Positions 27,001 through 34,047 of a stretch of 46,004 nucleotides of DNA are shown here, in pieces (within the stretch, counting starts at the first letter, position 1; each line of letters opens with the position of its first letter). The notes below the pieces were generated by a model that was not told where the DNA came from, ran no database searches, and saw only the letters and a list, made by a program, of their open reading frames with translations. The position numbers were made by a program, and so were the translations under genes. This stretch comes from Stenomitos rutilans HA7619-LM2 (GTDB lineage Bacteria > Cyanobacteriota > Cyanobacteriia > Leptolyngbyales > Leptolyngbyaceae), in NCBI GenBank assembly GCA_019358945.1, contig JAHHIE010000053.1, positions 1 through 46,004 on the forward strand, in the 5' to 3' direction.

Positions 27001-27639
27001 GCCGCAAATATTAAACAGTAAGGGCCGTCCTTCCGGCTGCTGGAGTGCGGTTTCAAACCGTTCCAATAGCTTTTTCGCCTCATCCCGCTCGATATAGTGC
27101 TCATCTGGAACGCGCGATCGCATTGGCGATTGGCGAGCTAATTCGCTGGATTGAGCAGCTTGCCTTGCCTCTTTTTCCTGCTGAATCCTGTTAACAGTTG
27201 CACGGATGCCTTTGGCAACCACGGTAAAGGCTTCATCCCGATCGTCCCACTTAGTAATCGGTTTGGTTGGCTCCGGTAATCCTTGTAACGTTTGTAGGGG
27301 CGTTCTCTCAAGTGCGCCCAGATCAAGGGATCTTAGAAAGATTGGAATAATGCAAGCCTCGCCAGCATCATGACGTTTTCTAGCCTGCTCCAATTCGGTG
27401 CAGTAGCAAAAATCGGAATTGACAAAGCTTGGGCTAACAAGCAGCAAAATAATATCTGCCGAGTTTAGCTGACTGTCAAGCTCTTTACGCCAATCTGTAC
27501 CGGGGTCAATTTTGCGATCGTGCCAGGGTTCAATCTTGCCTTGCCGCTCTAAAGACTTCAAATGTTCTTCTAACCCCTCACGCAAGTCTTCATCCTTGTG
27601 AGAGTAGGAGAAAAATACCTTGACTTTGACCTCAGTCAT
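24073..27639 (-). CDS. TIR - STAND NTPase - TPR protein (NLR-like immune receptor)
   Basis: 1188 residues. Residues ~4-150 form a TIR domain (VKVFFSYSHKDEDLREGLEE; IILLLVSPSFVNSDFCYCTELEQA, with E82 in the place of the catalytic Glu of NAD-cleaving TIRs). A P-loop NTPase follows with Walker A GIGGVGKTT (213-221) and Walker B LVLILD (401-406). A helical middle and about ten TPRs (~840-1150, e.g. LERYEEALESFQTATDLD) complete it. This is the effector-switch-sensor layout of NLR/STAND defence proteins: TPRs sense a trigger, the NTPase oligomerises, and TIR acts, probably by depleting NAD+. Two neighbouring TPRs are almost identical in DNA (24761-24842 and 24863-24944), and a run of nine Cs lies between them. 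The start overlaps a small upstream frame by ATGA. Confidence 0.92.
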   Translation of the reverse strand: MTEVKVKVFFSYSHKDEDLREGLEEHLKSLERQGKIEPWHDRKIDPGTDWRKELDSQLNSADIILLLVSPSFVNSDFCYCTELEQARKRHDAGEACIIPIFLRSLDLGALERTPLQTLQGLPEPTKPITKWDDRDEAFTVVAKGIRATVNRIQQEKEARQAAQSSELARQSPMRSRVPDEHYIERDEAKKLLERFETALQQPEGRPLLFNICGIGGVGKTTLLGRLQEAHAENVDFLEVCFAKTADIETPLKLMRKLHQQVMALLGTETSNDAFRQREQLFETTLFALSQQSVDGKEPSSEDARKITSWFERFIWLGTASFASTSSKPKAYGTSGAEFAAVGAIGEGAEGLQDWIQQRVRHHPATKDQPELQALMLEPVSKLTQAFAESLMQAAQRRERSLVLILDTYEKAQAYLNQWLWQYLVEDTPLYMAPVRLVVVGRRSLQIDEGWRKLNQDRKLLHETSLQRFDKKKTEDYLQHIGIQNGGTRAKIYRATQGLPYYLDWVRKQREDGKEPDFSKGNQAIADLLLQGIDSQQRQQQRQLLQVVACCRWFDLPMIRVLLGSKNLDWQQGIDNAESYFEWLKHSDFVEFSKGHYCLDDVARDVFRQSYFQDDQNQFRKTHALLADYFKQQADELFDPQSLLPDPYEDEEWRGLIAEFLYYSLFGKGREGLQHYIEQVFIAAYLREPDVFIAPFAFINAELSEESQTLLPGATGKFFKDAAMALRFGWLFLGQPPKSYKLKFEGEDDLSEDEIAAHLKKVEDSLQVLLEQVGNLQDGLGKCVGLIYKSLRCNRSREIIDALLQAKSQAEQLQTHCRPKLLHSLFSKLGALLSVVERYQDSLDCCENVLELCEGNPLTFFVKGVALGELERYEEALESFSKAVDLDPKAINAWINRGAVLFSLERYEEALESFQTATDLDSKDVAAWRKRGGVLFSLERYEEALESFQTATDLDSKDVAAWMDRGHVLLNLERYEDALESYQKVLDLDPKTVEVWRNRGNAFANLERYEEALESYQKALDFNHKDIAAWRSRGDALQELKRYDDSLVACERALEIDPENSHTLNSYALTLSLLQEFEKAIAAVDKAINLKPEKVLYKANRSIVLARVGRYAEALAACEEAVKQAPEHESGYYAKACYYALQDELEQAIDHLQKAIAIAPRLSRREARHNPDFDRIRDNERFRALVYPK

Positions 27640-27761
27640 CTAGCAAGTAACCCAAAACCTTTGACACCGTAGCCTCCATTTTGAATCATTTTATTCGTTG
27701 ACACCACAACAGCTTTACATTGCTCATCCTTAGGAACAACTGCTCCTCCTGGCGCAAGCAT
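27636..27761 (-). pseudogene. short coding-like fragment coupled to the TIR gene start
   Basis: 41 codons from ATG 27761 read MLAPGGAVVPKDEQCKAVVV then STNKMIQNGGYGVKGFGLLA-R and end in TGA (27636-27638) overlapping the TIR ATG (27637-27639) as ATGA. This overlap is typical of translational coupling. The 21-bp array begins right upstream, so the fragment may be the tail of a gene whose front was replaced by the array. I do not recognise the domain. Confidence 0.35.
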
Positions 27762-27773
27762 CAGATCAGAGAG

Positions 27774-28030
27774 CGATCGCCCTCCAACCCTCACCGTCCA
27801 ACCTCTGCACTCGACAAATCGAGCTTCGATCACGAAACTCCGCCCTCAGAACTCAAAACTCCAACCACTGCTCTGCAGACGCAAGCTACAGAACTCGACA
27901 CTTCGACTTTTTTACTCAACACTTCGACCTTTTTACTCGAAACTCCGACCTTTTTGCTCCAAGAACGAAGCTCAGACCTCGGAACGTTGAGCTTTTTGCT
28001 CTAACATCCAAGCTCTGAGCTTCAACCGTC
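27774..28030 (+). repeat. right array of the degenerate 21-bp repeat (inverted relative to the left)
   Basis: Units such as GAAACTCCGCCCTCAGAACTC and CACTTCGACTTTTTTACTCAA run to about 28030. 27774-27795 and 27864-27896 are exact inverted matches of the left array, and the ~130 bp from 27774 align throughout. The rightmost units have diverged to a TTTTTACTC-containing subtype. Confidence 0.8.
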
Positions 28031-28061
28031 AGCTTCGGAAGTCAAATCGTCAGGCTTTAAG

Positions 28062-28556
28062 CTACATTGTTGCCCCTTGCGGCTGTGTCGTTCCTTCTGG
28101 TGCCTTAGTCTTTCGGGGTTTGCGAGCAAACCGTTGCCCCATCTCACCTACCACTGCATCTAGCCCTGCACCCTGTCCACTTGCTTTCGCGTAGTTATAT
28201 ACCTGCAACGCCGCCGCATATGCTTCACTTCCTGCTGCCAAGCACGTATCATCCACCAGTTCCTGCAACTGCGTCAGCGCCACCACGATCGGATACATCG
28301 CTTCAAACAACTGCACATCTCTCCGCAACTCCTCCAAGTCAAACGACCTTGGCAAAAAGTCCGGGTTCTGCGTCGCCACCTCCAACGCCTTGCTGACAAA
28401 CGCCCGACTCTTATCGCCCATCTTCGGTAGAGCCTTGCGGTCGTCCGCTGTCAAATCAATCAAAAACGGTAGCTTCTCTCTAATGGTCGTCACAGCAGCC
28501 ATCACGGCATCCCGGTCTTTTGCGTCAAGCGTTGCACTAATTGAAGTCATCGACAT
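28062..28556 (-). CDS. conserved hypothetical protein (164 aa)
   Basis: A soluble, mostly helical protein. It has LDAKDRDAVMAAVTTIREKL, the segment PFLIDLTADDRKALPKMGDK with following SRAFVSKALEVATQNPDFLP, then DDTCLAAGSEAYAAALQVYN and a basic tail RFARKPRKTKAP. I know this as a widespread bacterial family without assigned function, with the PFL--L---ER--LPKMGDK signature as its hallmark. It lies next to the TIR island on the same strand but is separated from it by the array, so a shared role is only a guess. Confidence 0.7.
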   Translation of the reverse strand: MSMTSISATLDAKDRDAVMAAVTTIREKLPFLIDLTADDRKALPKMGDKSRAFVSKALEVATQNPDFLPRSFDLEELRRDVQLFEAMYPIVVALTQLQELVDDTCLAAGSEAYAAALQVYNYAKASGQGAGLDAVVGEMGQRFARKPRKTKAPEGTTQPQGATM

Positions 28557-28714
28557 AGTAGCGTTCTCCCTGAGAGATTTACCAGCCTAGAGTGCCCAAC
28601 CACAAATACACTCTCAACGTGACTAAAATCATCCCAACCGCGATCGCTACCGTAACCAATCGGCTGGTTTCCACCACTGCGGCTCTAAGAAGCCTCATGG
28701 GAACCATGAGCACG

Positions 28715-29296
28715 CTAAGCAGCAGAGTGCGATCGCAGCATCTCCCCTACCGTAATCACACACTCTGGAAACGCCAATGGTGCGATTGTCAATGCTTCAG
28801 ACAGAATAGCTTCACTCTGATACCCATCCGCACTTGGCACACGGTAGACATGCAGCTTGCGAGCGTTTACATCCAATACCCAATACTCTGCAATGCCAGC
28901 ACGAGCATAAGGAGGTGCTTTTACCTCTCGGTCAAACTTGAGGGTTGCATCAGAAACTTCAATCAGCAAATACACTTCTGATGCCGTTGGATGATGCTCC
29001 TCATAATCCAGTGGATCTGGAACTAGAATCGCAATATCCGGTTCTGGTTCTGAATAATCATTTAGCTGAACGGGATCTTGCAAACAAATCAACACACGAT
29101 CGCCCAAACGCTGATCAAACAGCCGTTGAATTCTTGTCACGGCTGCTCGATGAGCCGTTCCTTTCGCTGCCATTTGGATAATTTGTCCTTCTAATAATTC
29201 AACCCGTTCATCCGACTGGAAAATCCCGGATTCTGCCATCCGGTAATAATCGTGTACAGACAAACGACGAAGAGCAATAGCAGTATCTGTATCCAT
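28715..29296 (-). CDS. Uma2-family endonuclease, intact
   Basis: 193 residues, the full family length. Conserved positions are ERVELLEGQII (E36), PEPDIAIL (D87), LLIEVSDATLKFDREVK (E113, K120, K126) and AGIAEYWVLDVNARKLHVYR. D87, E113 and a following lysine form the PD-(D/E)XK-like site proposed for Uma2. The role of these very abundant cyanobacterial proteins is unclear. This is the only one of the window's three Uma2 genes without lesions. Confidence 0.9.
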   Translation of the reverse strand: MDTDTAIALRRLSVHDYYRMAESGIFQSDERVELLEGQIIQMAAKGTAHRAAVTRIQRLFDQRLGDRVLICLQDPVQLNDYSEPEPDIAILVPDPLDYEEHHPTASEVYLLIEVSDATLKFDREVKAPPYARAGIAEYWVLDVNARKLHVYRVPSADGYQSEAILSEALTIAPLAFPECVITVGEMLRSHSAA

Positions 29297-29628
29297 AAAA
29301 TAATCTCCTATACCAGAAAGCTGCGAAACGCCTATGAACTCGTTGGTTGTTTAGAGCGGCAAAAAGTTAAAGTTCTATACTAAAAAGACGGATTTGCGAA
29401 AAGTTGAAATTGGTATAAAAAATAAAGTTCTATACTGCACTAACAGTCTAGTACGAGCCTATGCAGTTGTTCAGCAATCAGCACAGTCTTGCTGTGCGAG
29501 AAGGCTGTCATTTTTTCCAGTATAGGCAAACTAACTGAAGAATTTTTGATGTCGCATAAGGACTGGTACAGACGGTTCTGCCAAAAATTGTTCGGACACA
29601 GATGTACAGTTTGCCAAGCTTATCGTTA
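29297..29628. other. gap with no gene; short direct repeat and hairpin
   Basis: The 13-nt AAAGTTCTATACT occurs twice (near 29368 and 29425). A small stem GCACAG/CTGTGC is at 29481-29497 without a T-run. No coding pattern. It contains the promoter of the Uma2 gene and the 3' flank of the glycosyltransferase gene. Confidence 0.4.
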
Positions 29629-31878
29629 TCAGTCTCTGCGAAGGCGCGATCGCGCTAAGAGGAGCAACTTTCTGAAAATTAAAGCGATGCCTCCGTCACT
29701 TCTCATGCGCTTTAACTTGTTGACGATGAGCATGAGAATTTCCATACCCGTCAAGTCTGTGGTTGCTACCGCTGCATTGCGGGAGGGATGATCCCAAAGC
29801 CAGGAAGCACCGTTCTGATTTAAGAGTTGGTAAATCTCACTGCCATACTTGCTGTATAGATCCGGGTGGAGACGAGCGATCGCTTCATACAAATACAACA
29901 GTTGCTCCCGATTGCTGGTGCCTAAGCGGGACGTGGGGCGAATCCGGTAGAAGTAATGCAGTGCTGGCAGCACCACTCCGACCCAGCCTTGCTCACAGAG
30001 GCTAATCCAGCATTCATAGTCTTCCAGGTTTTCGGCTAAGGCTGGTTTCATGCCGCCCACTGCTAAGTAGGCAGACTTTCGTACCACGGTACATACACCA
30101 AGCATATTGTGGCAGAGTAAGTAGGGAAATTCAGGATTCCAGGCAAGCCAAACTTTCTGGGAACTGCCGAACTCTTGAAGCCAGGAGGCAACAAAGCCGA
30201 CGTTTTGGTAATGGTCTAATACTTTGACGGCTTGAGTGTAGAAGGTGGACGATACCTTGTCGTCGGAGTCCAGAAACGCGATGTACTCACCACTGGCGAT
30301 CGCTGCCATCTGATTACGAGCGGCAGCAACGCCTTGATTCGGGGTACGGATCACCTTCAGGTTCGGGTAATGGCTTTGAAGCTTTGCCAGCTTTGTTAGG
30401 CTTTGCGGGTCGGTGCTGCCGTCGTCCAACAAAAGCACTTCGAGATCGGGGTAGTCTGAGGCGTAAACCGACTCTAGCGTTTCTTCGATGAACTGTCCGT
30501 GATTGTAGAACGGGACGCAAACAGAGATTCTGCCTTTGTTTTCTACGTTGTTAGTCGAGACTTGGGGAAGGGAAATATAGCCGTGCGGTGGATAGTTTAA
30601 GGACGGAAAGAACGTTCTTTGGGTGTGGCGATCAATGACTTTTTCCAGGTATGCCAGTCGCTGTGAGAGGACTTGAGGATGTCCGGTGAGTTGCAAAACC
30701 ACATCCCGTGCTTGCTGACCTGCCTGCAAAATCTCTTCAGGAGTGAACGCCAGAATTTGCTTGAGTTGCTGCTCAAAATCACCGGGCACGTTCCAATCAA
30801 AAAGGATGCCTGCTTCTCCCTTGGTAGTCCGGAGCATCTCAACATGACCAACGCCGGAGCTTGCCAGGATCACCTTTTCCAGCAGCATGGCTTCTAGGCA
30901 GGTGTTAGGGAAGTTCTCCCAGAGGGAAGGAAGCACTACACACCAGGCTTTAGCGATTCGTTCGTATAACTGAGCCTGAGCCAGTGGTGGGAAAAGGACG
31001 AGTTGACCGGACTCAATGTACCGACGATATTTCTGTTGCAAGTAAGCCTTCATGTGACAGCCCTGGAGGTGATACCAGGTGTCGCCGCCGATCGCCGTTA
31101 ACCGAAACTCAATCCCGGCATCCCACAAACGACGACACGCTTCGACCAGGGGCAAAATGCCTTTCCGCACTTCGAGCCGCCCAAAGTACACGATGTCTCC
31201 CGGTTGGGGTTGAGCGTGAGGGAGTTGATCGGTGTGGAGAAGCTGTTTAGATGCAGGTAACGGAATGATTTCAATGTCTAAGTCGTCACCTAACGCGGCG
31301 ATCGCCTGTTTCGCAATGTATCGAGTCGGTGCCACAATGCCATCTGCCGCCAGGGTACAAAACTTTTCCATGCGACCGACCCAGTAATCAGAGAGTCGAT
31401 AGCTGGGCATCTGGTCGGCGGGGTAGAGCATATATTGGGCACTGTGCAGGGTGAGGACGATCGGCACTCCTTGCAGTTCCGGGCAGCCGATGAGCTTCTG
31501 CTGCATCAAAAAGTAGGCAAGTCCGCTAAAATCTTCGCTCTCGATCGCGTCGGGTTTGCCGTGCTTGCGAATGTAGTCAATGACCGCTTCTGCTAGTTGG
31601 TAACTTAAAGCGCCCCAGTAGCCCATGACGTTGTAGGGAAAAGCAGGGTGGGCTTCGGAGAGGGAATGTGCTCTTGTGGGAGCAAGGAGATGCACGTCTT
31701 TGGGCGCGATTTTGATGAAGGTGCAGTGTCCCTGCTGTGCGATGCCTGATTGCTGGCTGCGGGCAAAAACGGTGATGTCATGTCCAGCAGCGGCAAACAT
31801 CGCCGCCGTGTTGCCGACATAGGTGGCAATCCCACCCGGCACTGGAGGACATTCGCTGGTGATCAAGAAGAGTTTCAT
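29629..31878 (-). CDS. two-domain glycosyltransferase (GT4 + GT2)
   Basis: 749 residues. The N-terminal ~400 are a GT-B glycosyltransferase of family 4 (SECPPVPGGIATYVGN start; YFGRLEVRKGILPLVEA; EX7E motif at E321-E329 in ENFPNTCLEA). From ~450 a GT-A family 2 domain follows (ISVCVPFYNHGQFIEETLES; LLLDDGSTD at 482-490; FLDSDD at 535-540, the metal-binding DXD). Fusion suggests two successive sugar additions on one glycan. The start overlaps the cysC stop by ATGA (31875-31878), so the two genes are translationally coupled. It probably works at the inner face of the cytoplasmic membrane on a surface polysaccharide. Confidence 0.92.
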   Translation of the reverse strand: MKLFLITSECPPVPGGIATYVGNTAAMFAAAGHDITVFARSQQSGIAQQGHCTFIKIAPKDVHLLAPTRAHSLSEAHPAFPYNVMGYWGALSYQLAEAVIDYIRKHGKPDAIESEDFSGLAYFLMQQKLIGCPELQGVPIVLTLHSAQYMLYPADQMPSYRLSDYWVGRMEKFCTLAADGIVAPTRYIAKQAIAALGDDLDIEIIPLPASKQLLHTDQLPHAQPQPGDIVYFGRLEVRKGILPLVEACRRLWDAGIEFRLTAIGGDTWYHLQGCHMKAYLQQKYRRYIESGQLVLFPPLAQAQLYERIAKAWCVVLPSLWENFPNTCLEAMLLEKVILASSGVGHVEMLRTTKGEAGILFDWNVPGDFEQQLKQILAFTPEEILQAGQQARDVVLQLTGHPQVLSQRLAYLEKVIDRHTQRTFFPSLNYPPHGYISLPQVSTNNVENKGRISVCVPFYNHGQFIEETLESVYASDYPDLEVLLLDDGSTDPQSLTKLAKLQSHYPNLKVIRTPNQGVAAARNQMAAIASGEYIAFLDSDDKVSSTFYTQAVKVLDHYQNVGFVASWLQEFGSSQKVWLAWNPEFPYLLCHNMLGVCTVVRKSAYLAVGGMKPALAENLEDYECWISLCEQGWVGVVLPALHYFYRIRPTSRLGTSNREQLLYLYEAIARLHPDLYSKYGSEIYQLLNQNGASWLWDHPSRNAAVATTDLTGMEILMLIVNKLKRMRSDGGIALIFRKLLLLARSRLRRD

Positions 31879-32480
31879 GGTGATATATGCTGAAACGCGC
31901 GATCGCTGTTGGCAGAAGCAAAACGCTCTGATCCTTGTAAATAGCCCGCAGCCTCTAGCCAGGTCATGATCTTAGCAACGCTCTCCTCTACCGTTTCTGC
32001 GGCAGTATTGCAGGTGATGTCGGGGTTGAGTGGTGCTTCGTAGGGATCATCAATGCCCGTAAAAGATTTGATTTGACCTGATCGCGCCTTAGCATACAAC
32101 CCTTTCACATCTCTGGCTTCACAGACCTCTAGAGGCGCATTGACATAAACTTCGACAAAGTTGTGGAGGGTAGAGCGTAGTTCATCTCGGACGGTGCGGT
32201 AGGGGCTAATGAGGGAGACGATGACAATCACTCCATTACGGTTGAGAAGATTTGCCACATAACCAACGCGACGGACATTAGTATCACGGTCTGAGCGGCT
32301 AAAGCCTAACTCTTGCGAGAGGTGCTGGCGAATCGCATCTCCGTCTAACCGTTCGACTGGGCGATCGCCCTCTCTTAGTTTATGCTCCAGGTACTGGGCG
32401 ATCGTCGTCTTCCCTGCTCCGCTGAGTCCAGTTAGCCATAAGATTATGCCACTATGCTTTAAGGGAGAGTCATCAGTCAT
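31875..32480 (-). CDS. cysC: Adenylylsulfate (APS) kinase
   Basis: 201 residues. P-loop GLSGAGKTT (18-26), LDGDAIRQHLSQELGFSRSD, NVRRVGYVANLLNRNGVIVIVS and EVCEARDVKGLYAKARSGQIKSFTGIDDPYE in order are the full APS-kinase signature. It makes PAPS from APS and ATP, the universal sulfate donor. It is translationally coupled to a glycosyltransferase, and a sulfotransferase starts 97 bp away on the opposite strand, so here PAPS is probably made for glycan sulfation rather than for sulfate assimilation. Confidence 0.95.
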   Translation of the reverse strand: MTDDSPLKHSGIILWLTGLSGAGKTTIAQYLEHKLREGDRPVERLDGDAIRQHLSQELGFSRSDRDTNVRRVGYVANLLNRNGVIVIVSLISPYRTVRDELRSTLHNFVEVYVNAPLEVCEARDVKGLYAKARSGQIKSFTGIDDPYEAPLNPDITCNTAAETVEESVAKIMTWLEAAGYLQGSERFASANSDRAFQHISP

Positions 32481-32577
32481 GCTTTAGCAGGGATCTAAAC
32501 GTCATGGTCTATTATCTGAAAACCAGCTAGAAAAAGGTTTCGAGATTTCAAAGAAGTTCTACATTTTTTGAGGAAGT

Positions 32578-34020
32578 ATGTCTAGTGATGAACAACTGGT
32601 TAAATTAATTGAGCATTATCAGAAAGCGTTGCTGATTAATCCACGCAGCGATGTCATTTATCATCAGTTAGCTGAACTTTACGATGAACAAGGTAATTTA
32701 GAGAAAACCCTTGAAACCTATCAAAAAGCCTTGAAAGTTCAGCCCCGATCGGTAATGACTTCTGAAGCTTTAACCAAAGTCTTCGCTCGATTAGGTTTTA
32801 ACGAAAAGGAAAGGGAGTCTTTACTGGAATCCTTTTCAAAAACTTTGACTTTAGAAGCAGCTTTTGCAGTTTTGGCGGATGTTGTAAAGCCGCTGGAAGA
32901 ATTGAGAAGTAAGGCTGATACTACAACATGGAGAGATGCTCTTATTCTAGCATCTGCGCTTGCACAGCAAGAAGATTGGAATAACGCTTTGAAGCTAAGT
33001 TATAAAGCCATTTATCTAGAGCCAAGCTTACAGTTTCCTCATTTTACAATTCAGTATTTTGTCTTGCCTGAAATCGATGAGTTGGAGTCACTAGCCAACC
33101 TCTATTTGCAAGTGATACGACTTCCTAAGATTCATCGTCTGGCTTATGCAGTATTGGGAGACATATTGACGAAACAGCATAGATTACCTGAAGCAATCCA
33201 GGCTTATAGACGTGCATGGCTACAATCAAATTACCAAATATCGGCAGAGAAAAAAATATCTCAGCAGCAAACGATTATCAACTATTTAATCATTGGCGTA
33301 GGTAAGGCAGGAACTACCTCTCTCTTTCACTATCTATCACAACATCCTCAAATTATTAATCCACATGAGAAAGAAATACAATTTTTTAATGAAAGATATG
33401 AGTATGGACTCGATTGGTATTTGGCTCAATTTCCTCCACGCTCATTCAAGAAGGAGAGATTTTTAACCGGAGAGGCAACCCCCTGGTATCTGGGAACGAT
33501 TGGTGCAGCAGAACGAGTCTTTAATGCGTTTCCCCTGATCAAATTGATTATCCTACTGAGAAATCCAGTTTCCAGAACAATATCTCACTTCTACATGTCT
33601 GCTAAAGCGGGCTTAGAAAACCGCTCTTTAGGTGAAGCGATCGCGGATGAAATGGCAATTTTAGGAAATGCTGAAAATCTTGCTCAGGTCAGCGAAACGT
33701 ATTGGAAAACAGAGCATGGCTATCTTTGGTTCAGCCTTTATCTACCTTTTTTAGAGCGATGGATGTCACGTTTCCCTAAAGAGCAATTTCTAGTTTTGAA
33801 CAGTGAAGACCTGTATGGTTCACCCTCCAACACCTTGAAGGGCGTTTTCAAGTTTCTAAATATACCTGATTGTGATTTAATCAGCTATCCCAAGTTGAAT
33901 CTGGGATCTTATCCAACTGTTGATGATCAATTACGAAAAACTTTGTTTGATTTCTTTTATAAGCATAACCAGGAACTAGAAGAGTATTTGGGGATGAAGT
34001 TTGGCTGGAATGATCTGTAA
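32578..34020 (+). CDS. TPR-sulfotransferase
   Basis: 480 residues. The first ~220 are TPR-like helices (ELYDEQGNLEKTLETYQKAL). The rest is a PAPS-dependent sulfotransferase: the 5'-phosphosulfate loop GVGKAGTTSLFHYLSQHP (240-257) and the 3'-phosphate motif LLRNPVSRTISHFY (326-339, R328 and S336). GAGG lies seven bases before the ATG. It probably transfers sulfate from PAPS to a sugar of the exported polysaccharide. The gene is divergent from cysC across a short shared promoter region and is more AT-rich than its neighbours, which hints at separate acquisition. Confidence 0.9.
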   Translation: MSSDEQLVKLIEHYQKALLINPRSDVIYHQLAELYDEQGNLEKTLETYQKALKVQPRSVMTSEALTKVFARLGFNEKERESLLESFSKTLTLEAAFAVLADVVKPLEELRSKADTTTWRDALILASALAQQEDWNNALKLSYKAIYLEPSLQFPHFTIQYFVLPEIDELESLANLYLQVIRLPKIHRLAYAVLGDILTKQHRLPEAIQAYRRAWLQSNYQISAEKKISQQQTIINYLIIGVGKAGTTSLFHYLSQHPQIINPHEKEIQFFNERYEYGLDWYLAQFPPRSFKKERFLTGEATPWYLGTIGAAERVFNAFPLIKLIILLRNPVSRTISHFYMSAKAGLENRSLGEAIADEMAILGNAENLAQVSETYWKTEHGYLWFSLYLPFLERWMSRFPKEQFLVLNSEDLYGSPSNTLKGVFKFLNIPDCDLISYPKLNLGSYPTVDDQLRKTLFDFFYKHNQELEEYLGMKFGWNDL

Positions 34021-34047
34021 TAGATCAACTTCAGAGAATTGCACTAC

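Noticed and set aside
27774-28030. CRISPR or minisatellite-encoded surface protein
   Set aside because: Units are too degenerate and lack unique spacers; no start codon, signal peptide or consistent coding direction.
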